Source: Corbicula japonica
Taxonomy: Eukaryota; Mollusca; Bivalvia; Venerida; Cyrenidae
Length of the DNA: 64,000 nucleotides
Direction: 5' to 3'
NCBI GenBank assembly: GCA_038501625.1
Contig: JAZAYU010000034.1
Coordinates: forward strand, 1,302,001 to 1,366,000
Part shown: positions 55,683 to 64,000 of the stretch, piece by piece
How the letters are laid out: each line of letters starts with the position of its first letter
Numbering within the stretch: the first letter of the stretch is position 1
Notes under the pieces: model-generated
Seen by the model: the letters and a program-made list of their open reading frames with translations, nothing else
Database searches by the model: none
Told to the model about the DNA's origin: nothing
Program-made: the position numbers and the translations under genes

Positions 55683-57090
55683 TAGAAATGTGTCCATAGG
55701 ACACGGATGCCCCCGCTATGCATGTTTGTCATGGTGAACATTTATACCAAGTTATTTTAAAATCCAATAAGTAATAACAAACTCACAGCCCAGTTAAGAA
55801 AAGTCTGGTTTAAGTAATAGTGACCTTGACCTTGGACCTACAGGCATGGGAATTGTACTCAACACAACGCCTTGTCATAGTGAACATTTGTGCCAAATTA
55901 TTTGAAATCACTCTGTTAATAACAAAGTTATAGCCAGTACAAGAAATTTATATTTTTTTGTAACAGTGACCTTGACCTTGGACCTACAGGCATGGGTATT
56001 GTACACAACACATCGTCTTGATATAATGAACATTTATACCAAGTTATTTTAAAATCCAATAAGACAAAACAAAGTAACAGAGCAGACAAGATTTTTATAA
56101 CACAATTCTATTTTAAGTAACAGTGACTTTGACCCCTGACCTTTAGGCATGGGTGTTGTACACTGCCTTATCATGGTGAACATTTGTGCCAAGTTATTTT
56201 GAAATCCCTCCATTCATAAGGAAATTACAGCCTAAACAAGAAAATTCTATTTTTAGTAACAGCGACCTTGACCTTGGACCTAAAGGCATGGGTATTGTAC
56301 GCGACACACCGTCTTGATATGGTGAATATTTATATCAAGTTATTTTAAAATCCATTAAGAAATAACAAAGGTACAGAGCGGACAAGATTTTTCCAACAAA
56401 ATTCTATTTTTAGTAACAGTGACCTTGACCTCTGACCTTTAGGCATGGGTGTTGTACATGACACACCGCCTTATCATGGTGAACATTTGTGCCAAGTGAT
56501 TTTGAAATCCCTCCATTCATAAGGAAGTTACAGCCTGGACAACGAAATTCTATTTTTAGTAACATCGACCTTGACCTTGGACCAACAGGCATGGGTATTG
56601 TACGCGACACACCTTCTTGATATGGTGGATATTTATACCAAGTTATTTTAAAATCCATTAAGAAATAACAAAGTTACAGAGCGGACAAGATTTTTCCAAC
56701 AGAATTCTATTTTTAGTAACAGTGACCTTGACCTTGGACCTACAGGCATGGGTGTTGTAAGCGACACATCGCCTTGTCATGGTGAACATTTGTGCCAAGT
56801 TATTTTCAAATCCCTCTAATCATAAGGAAGTTACAGCCCGGACAAGAAAATGCTATTTTTAGTAACAGTGACCTTGACCTTGGACCTACGGGCATGGGTA
56901 TTGTACGCGACACACCTTCTTGATATGGTGAACATTCATACCAAGTTATTTTAAAATCCAATAAGAAATAACAAAGTTACAGAGCGGACACGATTTTCGA
57001 ACATACACACACACTGACACACACACCCACCCACCCACAGCCAGGGTGAACACTATATGCCCTTCCACCATTATATGGTGGGGGCATAAA
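55683..57090. mobile_element. Element with a dimeric tandem array (~146/157 bp monomers)
   Basis: Eight monomers each begin GTGACCTTGACCTTGGACCT. Starts at ~55820, 55966, 56123, 56262, 56419, 56565, 56722 and 56868 give alternating spacings of 139-146 and 157. Flanks are ATAGGACACGGATGCCCCCG at the left and a CCACCATTATATGGTGG hairpin with GGGGCAT at the right, so ATGCCCCC/GGGGGCAT form inverted ends. A CA/CCCA-rich stretch (57001-57040) precedes the right end. Tandem-core elements of this kind (pearl- or BIV160-like) are known in bivalves; identity not tested. Confidence 0.72.
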
Positions 57091-57204
57091 AAGACAAGTT
57101 TTCACACTAAGAAGCTTTAAGAAGCTTTACAGCTTGTTAAGAAGTTTTTAAATTTACATATAATTACACTCTTTAATCAACTTAAATTACATTTTGCACT
57201 TTAC

Positions 57205-57590
57205 ACCATATATATGCATTTAATGCATGTGCAACCAGTGAAGATCTATATAAACTGTCTAATCTGTTCATCTGGTCCCAAGGTTATAAAACTGAGCATG
57301 GAAACCAGTCTCAAATCTCAAGCATCTGATTGGCTGAAATGGCGACCAGTCGCCATTTCAGCCAATAAGATGCTTGAGATTTGAGACTGGTTTCCAAACT
57401 GAGTTTTATAACCTTCAACCCTGATCTGGTTCTGCACTGGTTGCCTTTTTGTAATAAATAACCTAATGCATCTGAAAGCAAACAGCACAGATCCTGATCA
57501 GATGGTAAAGATATGATGATCTGGATCTTCATTGTTCGCTACTGTTCGCCAGGGCTGATAACAACCATATTACATTGGGTAAACGGATAA
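57205..57590. mobile_element. Family-1 MITE with a family-2 element inside
   Basis: Family-1 sequence 57205-57276 and ~57422-57590 is split by family-2 copy 57277-57421. ATCTGGT occurs just before and shortly after the insert. Confidence 0.68.
57277..57421. mobile_element. Family-2 hairpin MITE inside family 1
   Basis: CCCAAGGTTATAAAACTGAG ... AACCTTCAACCC; centre GGCGACCAGTCGCC. Confidence 0.88.
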
Positions 57591-57811
57591 ATAAACAAAT
57601 TTTGCAGTTAATAATTTTAGGTTTGGTATACTTAGCATGAACATTATAATTATCATTCTGGCATCAGCTTCTTTATAGCCTGCAGGTAGTTTAAATTTAT
57701 GATAAAACAATACTTCATAATAGTGGGCCTTGCCAAAATGTTAATGATACAATGATAATAGGATAATTTCATGCAGCTGTTCTAGGACTTCTAGTGCACT
57801 TTTCTGCTTAA

Positions 57812-58040
57812 TCCTTTCCTTCATATTTAAGCATTTTTATGCGTGTGTGACCAGTGTAGATCCAGATCAGCCCACACCATCCTTGCCGCCTGATCAGGAT
57901 CTGCACTGGTCACTTTTTTTAGTCAGAAATAAATCAAATAGCAAACAGTGCAGATCCTGATCAGACAGCACGGATATGCCGGGTGATCTGGATCTACACT
58001 GTCCGCCCACACAATAAACGTGTGTATATAGAGGAAAAGG
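57812..58040. mobile_element. Family-1 MITE, full length (229 bp)
   Basis: TTAA at 57808-57811 and 58041-58044; TCCTTTCCTTCATATTTAAG ... ATAGAGGAAAAGG. Confidence 0.88.
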
Positions 58041-58265
58041 TTAATAAAAGAATAAAAATACAATATTATAGCAACACCCATTAATATATTAAAAATATTA
58101 TAGAAACAACCCTTAAAACATTAAAAGATTTAAATGAATAGTTGTTACTTAAAAAATTAAAATACAATATTAAAATAAAAGGATAAACTAGATTTTATTA
58201 TCCAAATACAATATTATAGCAACACCCATTTAAAATATTAAAAGAAAAAAACGTCCTCAAACGCT

Positions 58266-59660
58266 GAAAACCAGGTTTTCATTTAATACTTTTACTTTTG
58301 TAAAGAAAATATCTGGTATGAAGAAACTGAACTTCTATTTTTAGCAACATTGACCTTGATCTTGATCACAGACTTCAGAGTTGCGTCTTGATATAAGCTA
58401 CCCAAAGAAAGTTTGGTGTCAATAGATCACAGCTAACCCAAGTAATAAGGAGAAACCTGAATTTCTATTTTTAGCTACAGTGACCTTGACCTTTATCACA
58501 GACACCCGGGTAGTAATCCCAAGTAGTGTCTTGATATAACCTACCCACAAACCAAGTTTGGTGTCAATAGGCCAAAGCAAACTAGAGCTATTGAGCAGAA
58601 ACTGAATTTCTATTTTTAGCAACAGTGACCTTCAGCTTTATCACAGACACCTGGGTAGCAATCTCAAGCTGCATCTTGATATAAGATACCAACACTAAGT
58701 TTGGCGTCAATATACCAAAGCAAACTCAAGTTATTGAGGGAAAACTGAATTTCTATTTTTCGCAACAGTGACCTTGACCCTGATCAGAGACACCTGGGTA
58801 GCAATCCCAAGCTGCCTTTTGATATCAGCTACTCATATACCAAGTTTGGCATCAATAGGTAAAAGCAAACTCAAGATATTGAGGGTAAGCTGAATATCTA
58901 TTTTTAGCAACAGTGACCTTGACCTTTATCACAGACACCTGGTTAGCAATCCCAGCTGCCTGTTGATATAAGCTACCAACAAACCAAGCTAAGCGTCAAC
59001 AGGCAATTTGGCATCAACAGATAATATTTACAAAATACTTAACAAAAAAATCTAAGTCAAAAAGGGGCATAACTTTGGCAAAACACAGTCAGGGGTTATG
59101 AAACTTGACCTGATAATTGGTACTGTGATGTTAAACAATGGTGTTAAGTTTCAAAGCTATACCTTGAATGGTACCTGAGAAGAAGACAACTGATAATTAC
59201 TATTGAGATGTCAGGCAACTGTGTTAAGTTTCAAAGTTGTATCTTAAACGCTTAGTGAGAAAAACACAACTTTCACAAAAACCTTAACACAATTTCTAAT
59301 TGAAAAAGGCGCAAAACTTTGTCAAAATACAGTCAGGAATTATGAAACTTTGCCTGATTATTGGTATTGTGATGTCAGACAACTATGTTAAGTTTCAAAG
59401 TTGTATCTTAAACGGTTACTGAGAAAAACTTTCACAAAAAACTTAACAAAATTTCTATGTGAAAAAGGGGCATAACTTTGTCAAAATACAGTCAGGGATT
59501 ATGAAACTTGTCCTGATTATTGGTATTGTGATGTCAGACAACTAAGTTAAGTTTCAAAGTTGTATCTTAAACGGGTACTGAGAAATACACAACTTTCACA
59601 AAAAACTTAACAAAATGTCTAATAACCAGGATTTTTCTAAAGAAAACCTGGTTAAAAACA
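58266..59660. mobile_element. Element with two successive tandem arrays and AACCAGG...CCTGGTT ends
   Basis: About five ~145 bp units (TTTCTATTTTTAGCAACAGT GACCTTGACC) span 58330-59010. They are followed by three longer units with GGGGCATAACTTTGTCAAAA (59064, 59308, 59467). The left end has GAAAACCAGGTTTTC. The right end is a hairpin AACCAGG...CCTGGTT (59612-59652). Direct copies of TATAGCAACACCCA flank it (58075, 58217, 59664). Confidence 0.65.
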
Positions 59661-59738
59661 TTTTATAGCAACACCCACTTAAAATATTAAAATAAAAGGC
59701 TTAGATAAAAGTTTGACTTGACATATAGAAGACTTTAA

Positions 59739-60900
59739 CCCTTTACTCCATAGATATGGCTTTAACACATGGGAGAACAGTGTAGATCCAGATCACCCAT
59801 CACATACATGCCATTTGATCAGGATCTGCACTGTTTGCTTTTTGATTCATTAAGTTATTACTGACCAAGATGTGACCAGTGCAGATCCAAATCAGATGGC
59901 ATCGATGTCCTTGCCGATCTGGATGTATAATGGTCGCATAATTATACACTGCAACTCCATTATATCGCTGAACTCGGGGTCCAAGCCCGCCAATCGCGAT
60001 ATAAACGGAGCGCGATATAAGTAAATAATCGCGCATAATCCATGAGAATTCATTTGTTTTGGCTGTCATATGCATGTATATCGCGGTGTTGCGTAATTAA
60101 CACGCCGTGAAATCTACTTGTATATCAGGGAGTACGTTCCGTGCTGGACAATTTTTTAAACAACTTTATTCAATAATATATCAAGATTAATGTTTAATAA
60201 AAAGAAATTAATTAATGTACAAACAAAGATCGCCGTCATAAATTTCCACCGGTGCCGTATAATTATTGTTTTCGGTACTTTTAACTGATCGACAATCTGT
60301 TGGTCGGTCATGGTCGGCGATGTTAGTTGGTCGTCGTCCGTCGTTAACCAGCTTGATATGTCGATGAGCAGGTAATGTCAAAACAATAAACTGTTTTGAT
60401 GTTTCCTGCTCAATGTCTATTATGGTTAGCAAGTTGCATTATTAGTCGCTAATTTGCGGTTTGTCTCCTGAACGAAATTCTGTCAGTACCGTATCAGCTT
60501 GGTGTTTTTCGCACCTATTGTTCGTCACAATGGGGGTTTCATGTCAAATCAAAAGCAACATAATTGATAATAAACCTTTCATTCATTTTCATACGTTTGA
60601 TGTTAAATTGTATCTGTTGGTGAACGTGTACATCCTCTTTTAAAACTCTGTATACAAAATGTTATAAACAGCCTTCGCCGATAATGACGTAATACGACAC
60701 GAAAAAACCGTGCATTTCGTGAATTTGTCGCCAACGTTGATTTAATCATTTGATCTTTTTTACCATCCGCGAAGAATGAACAAACATATACATTGTAAGT
60801 GTACACAAAAATTGGGATCCACGGACCAAGCGCGATATATTGGATATCGCGATATAACGGATCGCGATATAACGGAGCTGCAGTGTATATGGAGTAAAAA
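59739..60900. mobile_element. Family-1 MITE interrupted by a Tigger-like element
   Basis: TTAA at 59735-59738, CCCTTTACTCCATAGATATG ... then the 939 bp insert, then TATATGGAGTAAAAAA, the family-1 end. Confidence 0.8.
59947..60885. mobile_element. Tigger-like element inserted in a family-1 copy
   Basis: Ends CACTGCAACTCCATTATATC (left) and, in reverse complement, CACTGCAGCTCCGTTATATC (right), flanked by TA. GCGATATAA words are repeated near both ends. It sits inside the TGTATATATGG end of a family-1 element (59739 to ~60900). The short frames inside are not recognisable as transposase. Confidence 0.82.
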
Positions 60901-60960
60901 AATAAAGTCTTATTTTAAATGTTCATGGTACTTCCACTTGGTGGCCAGAAAATGCATGTT

Positions 60961-61040
60961 AACCCTTAACTTACTATATACAGGTTTGCATGTGCATACA
61001 GTGTAGATTCAGATCAGCCAGCACATCCTGTCTGTTTGTA
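60961..61040. mobile_element. Family-1 left-end fragment
   Basis: TTAACCCTTAACTTACTATATAC-like start and GTGTAGATTCAGATCAGCCA, then unrelated sequence. Confidence 0.55.
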
Positions 61041-61219
61041 TTCAGTCTAATTTATTTCTTTTGTTGATATTCTTTAAACTATTCATATATTGTTGGCCAC
61101 TGTTTAAGTACAGTATACAGTAATATACTCTAATCATCACTGTGCATTCCTGATTTCTGAACTTGTTCGGTGATATCCAGAAATTTCTGCTGGCTTTTTT
61201 TATGACCCAGTTGTCATAA

Positions 61220-61418
61220 CCCTTTCCTCCATATAAAAACATTTTTACGCATGTGCGACCAGTGTAGATCCAGATCCATGCCATCTGATCAGGATCTGCA
61301 CTGGTCCCATTTTAGTCAGAAATAACCTTACGAATAAAAAAGCAAACACTGATGTGCCGGCTGAACTGGATCTAAACTGTTCGCCCATGAAATAAAAGTG
61401 TATCTATGGCGGAAAGGA
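61220..61418. mobile_element. Family-1 MITE, internally shortened
   Basis: ACCCTTTCCTCCATATAAAA ... ATCTATGGCGGAAAGGAAT; central part of the second arm deleted. Confidence 0.8.
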
Positions 61419-61433
61419 ATAATTTGTTTTGAG

Positions 61434-61605
61434 GAAGAAATATTAAAATATAGCAAAGTTATAGCCAATATTTAGTCTTGTGACATTAAGACAGACTTCC
61501 AGACAAACAAAGTGATCCCTATTTATTGCCTTTTCTTTGAAAGACTACCGGAGAGACAAAGTGATCCCTATTTATTGCCATTTCTTTGAAAGGGCAACAC
61601 AAAAA
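61434..61605. mobile_element. Related element, right end duplicated
   Basis: The module AAAGTGATCCCTATTTATTG ... TTTCTTTGAAAG occurs twice in tandem (61507-61543, 61557-61592), then GGGCAACACAAAAAG. Confidence 0.65.
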
Positions 61606-61885
61606 GTAGTGACTTTATACCTAAAAGAAAAACTAAATCACCAGGTTTAAGAGACAGTTACACATTAGAAGAATGTTTATGCAACAATATGATTATGTTT
61701 TAAAGATAAATAATAAACAAGAACATTAAAATCTCATTTACAGCTGGTTTCTTACATTCAATTTTAAGCCTTTTGCCTTCCTGCATTTAGATAAAATGAA
61801 ATTCAAAGTTTTATACGAAACCAAAGTCATGGAAACTAATTAAGTAACAATAGAGAACCCGGAGCCCTAGGTAGTCTATGGTCTA

Positions 61886-62012
61886 ATAGAAATATATTTC
61901 ACCGAGTGACCTCAGGAGTTCATATTTTCATGAGTGGCAAATCGCCACAAGTGAAAATACATAAACCTGGAGTTCACGAGTGAAATATATTTCTATCTTT
62001 CACTGGAAAAAA
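61886..62012. repeat. Hairpin element (ATAGAAATATATTTCAC ends)
   Basis: ATAGAAATATATTTCAC ... GTGGCAAATCGCCAC at the tip ... GTGAAATATATTTCTAT. Arms ~55 bp. Confidence 0.78.
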
Positions 62013-63500
62013 CAAATTTTCTTTTTATTTTATGCTTTTAGTGCACATTTTGTGCTAATTTGACAGAAAAAATGCATGAAATGGCACCAAAACGTTTGTT
62101 TATGATGTGATGTCATGATGTCATATATATCCAAACTTGAGCCCATTTTCTAAACATTCTCATACAGAATGTTATGTGCGTTTGGGTATCAAGTGAAAAA
62201 AAGTTTGGGCACCAAGTGAAAAAAAACAGTGAAAATAAAAATGATATTCCACTGTTTGAAAACAGTGAAATACCACTTTTATTTCACCATGAAAATTATA
62301 TAATTCACTGGAAAGCATGAAATAAATTATAATAATTGTACTCAATGTAAACAACAATATAGCATATTTAGAATTTATTCACAAGGAAAAATGCTTCATC
62401 ACTAAAAATACAATACCATTTCATACTGAATATATTTTTGTAGTATTCTTCTTATTTAGGTGACTTTACTATTGCTTTGTCACATCGAATCCCTGGGACT
62501 CATTGGACTGAAAAACAATGGTGATGACTGTGAACTAATCAATTATTAACATTAAACATCACATCTGAGTATTGGAGGACTTTGTGACATTGGAATTATT
62601 TCTAACTTGCTCTGGTTGATATGTTACAGTAAAACAAGTAATTTTATTGCAGTCAACTAATTAACCCTTTACTCAATGGGATGGCTTTCATCACATGGGC
62701 TTTCCATTCTCAGTTTTATAACCTTGGGACCTGCTCATTTTTATATTCATTAGCTTATTTTCTGACAAATAAGCTTAAATGATACTAGCAACCACAAAGG
62801 AAAGTTTCATAACTCTTGAGTGCATTTTTAATAGTTATTCCCCTTTTCAATTTTTTTTGGTTAATGCCTAATTTTCATACAAGTCTTATCAATTAAGCCA
62901 CAGTTCTTAAATGGTGATGCACTAACTGAAACAACTTCTTTCATGAAAGCTTCAACATTACTATTTACTACGGCATCATTTAATTGCATGTGAATTAAAT
63001 TTACGCTGAAGTTTCAAATGACATTTTTGTACCAGCATAAATACATTCAATTATATAATTCTCACATAAGATTAGCTGTTGCTTGATCTGGGATTATATT
63101 TCATGCACTTTCCTTAGCATAAAATAACACACAATTTGTAAAAAGCATGAAAACCCACGAAAAAAAAATCATGAAAAGTATAATAATGAGTATTATCCTT
63201 ATGAATAAACAAATATCTATCATACAAACTTCATAAGATTTTTGTTACATCACATAAATACTTTGTATTATTAACCGAAATTAAAGACAGACTAGGTGTG
63301 TTAACCAGAGGTTGTTTAACTCAAACGGATGCGCTGATGATATAATTGTTGTATGGAATCTGGACAATGCTTGATGGCATCGTCTCACCCTTGTCTTGGC
63401 GGTTTCATGGGAGTTCCGACTATGGGGTAGGTGTTTTTTTATGATTGTGTGATGACAACTGCTGAGTTTCTTGAAAGAAACAGGTCTACAACTGCAGACT
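62013..63500. other. No gene recognised
   Basis: Apart from the chimeric fragment at 62660, AT-rich sequence. 63281-63500 is somewhat richer in GC, with an open minus frame (SHETAKTRVRRCHQALSRFH) whose upstream part is family-2 sequence. It may be a repeat-derived fragment. Confidence 0.35.
62660..62780. mobile_element. Family-1/family-2 chimeric fragment
   Basis: TTAACCCTTTACTCAATGGG (family 1) runs into CTCAGTTTTATAACCTTGGG (family-2 end) and back into ATTCATTAGCTTATTTTCTG (family-1 centre). Confidence 0.6.
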
Positions 63501-63521
63501 TGTTGTCTTGGTAATACAGTG

Positions 63522-63649
63522 CCCATTAAGTTATAAAACTGAGCATGGAAACCAGTCTCAAATCTCAAGCATCTGATCGCCATTTCAGCCAATCAGATGC
63601 TTGAGATTTCAGACTGGTTTCCAAACACAGTTTTATAACCTCCAGCCCA
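63522..63649. mobile_element. Family-2 hairpin MITE, centre shortened
   Basis: TGCCCATTAAGTTATAAAACTG ... TATAACCTCCAGCCC; ~18 bp of the left inner arm is missing. Confidence 0.83.
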
Positions 63650-63756
63650 GATTAAGCTAATTTTATTATTCGGAAATCCCAGAACAGAGGATTAATTCAT
63701 CATATAACTTAGAAACATCAAAATATTACATTATATATTACATATATACTTTTATC

Positions 63757-63829
63757 AGTCGCCATTTCAGCCAATCAGATGCTTGAGATTTGAGACTGGT
63801 TTCCATGCTCAGTTTTATAACCTTCAGCC
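63757..63829. mobile_element. Family-2 right-half fragment
   Basis: CAGTCGCCATTTCAGCCAAT ... TATAACCTTCAGCC; only one arm. Confidence 0.8.
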
Positions 63830-63913
63830 ATGTCTTTACATCACAAGCTTTGAGAATGGTTGTTTATTAGAATAATTATGGTACATTAATGATTTTTTTT
63901 GTGAATTGTACAA

Positions 63914-64000
63914 TTTAACCATTTGCTCCATAAAGATAATTTTTGAGCAGTTTAGATCCAGATCAGCTTGCAGTCTGATCAAGAGAATCTACAATGTTTA
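63914..64000. mobile_element. Family-1 MITE, cut by the window edge
   Basis: TTAA at 63914-63917, CCATTTGCTCCATAAAG, then GATCCAGATCAGCTTGCAG and AGAGAATCTACAATGTTTA. Confidence 0.68.

Noticed and set aside
55683..59660. Regularly spaced repeats as a possible CRISPR array
   Set aside because: Units are 140-245 bp, head-to-tail without distinct spacers, in animal DNA. They are satellite-like tandem repeats.
61620..61680. Minus-strand LKPGDLV-like stretch as a candidate missing SPCA exon
   Set aside because: Flanking residues do not match the pump, it runs into a dispersed-repeat end, and there are no suitable splice sites.
63281..63592. 103-codon minus frame
   Set aside because: The first third is family-2 sequence. 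The remainder has no recognised domain and no conserved start; left as unrecognised repeat-derived sequence.

Overview
The window is animal nuclear DNA, most likely from a mollusc and probably a bivalve. The evidence is AT-rich, intron-rich sequence with GT-AG splice sites, a conserved metazoan pump gene spread over many short exons, a B-box/NHL protein without RING of the kind molluscs have in large numbers, and a very heavy load of small inverted-repeat transposons. The species is not identifiable from the sequence alone, and the bivalve call is inference.

All convincing cellular genes lie on the minus strand. Positions 2184-24710 hold the last 17 exons (744 codons plus stop) of a secretory-pathway Ca2+/Mn2+ P-type ATPase (SPCA, ATP2C family). 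Every junction keeps the reading frame. The first ~180 residues were not found; their exons are either upstream (higher coordinates) or unrecognised. Positions 29520-31897 hold a complete two-exon gene for a 590-residue protein with two B-boxes, a coiled coil and an NHL-like C-terminus. An orphan exon-like reading frame lies at 35007-35258. From 36.4 kb to the right end no cellular gene is recognised, and 43486-43985 is a 500-N assembly gap.

The rest is mostly mobile DNA. Two small families dominate. Family 1 is a ~190-235 bp TTAA-flanked element starting CCCTTTCCTCCATA, built as an inverted repeat whose arms are themselves inverted repeats; there are about 40 whole or broken copies. Family 2 is a ~145 bp near-perfect hairpin (CCCAAGGTTATAAAACTGAG ...) in about 15 copies, several lodged inside family 1. 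Larger elements with visible ends are: a dead LINE with 11 bp target duplications (9354-13519); a hAT relative with a KIAA1586/ZNF862-like zinc-finger start (3936-5218); four TA-flanked pogo/Tigger-like elements (5409-6352, 8159-8863, 23047-23933, 59947-60885); other hAT-like elements (16500-17289, 41601-41794); a 783 bp TTAA element (26936-27718); a PIF/Harbinger derivative (35376-36332); a decayed mariner (54023-55027); and two elements carrying tandem arrays (55683-57090, 58266-59660).

The most unusual points are: a 36 bp tandem array copying the end of an SPCA exon together with its 5' splice site, in frame with the exon; an inverted duplication flanking the TRIM-like gene, one arm of which keeps the empty target site of a transposon present in the other; repeated nesting of transposons inside family 1; and small transposons within 10-40 bp of SPCA splice sites.
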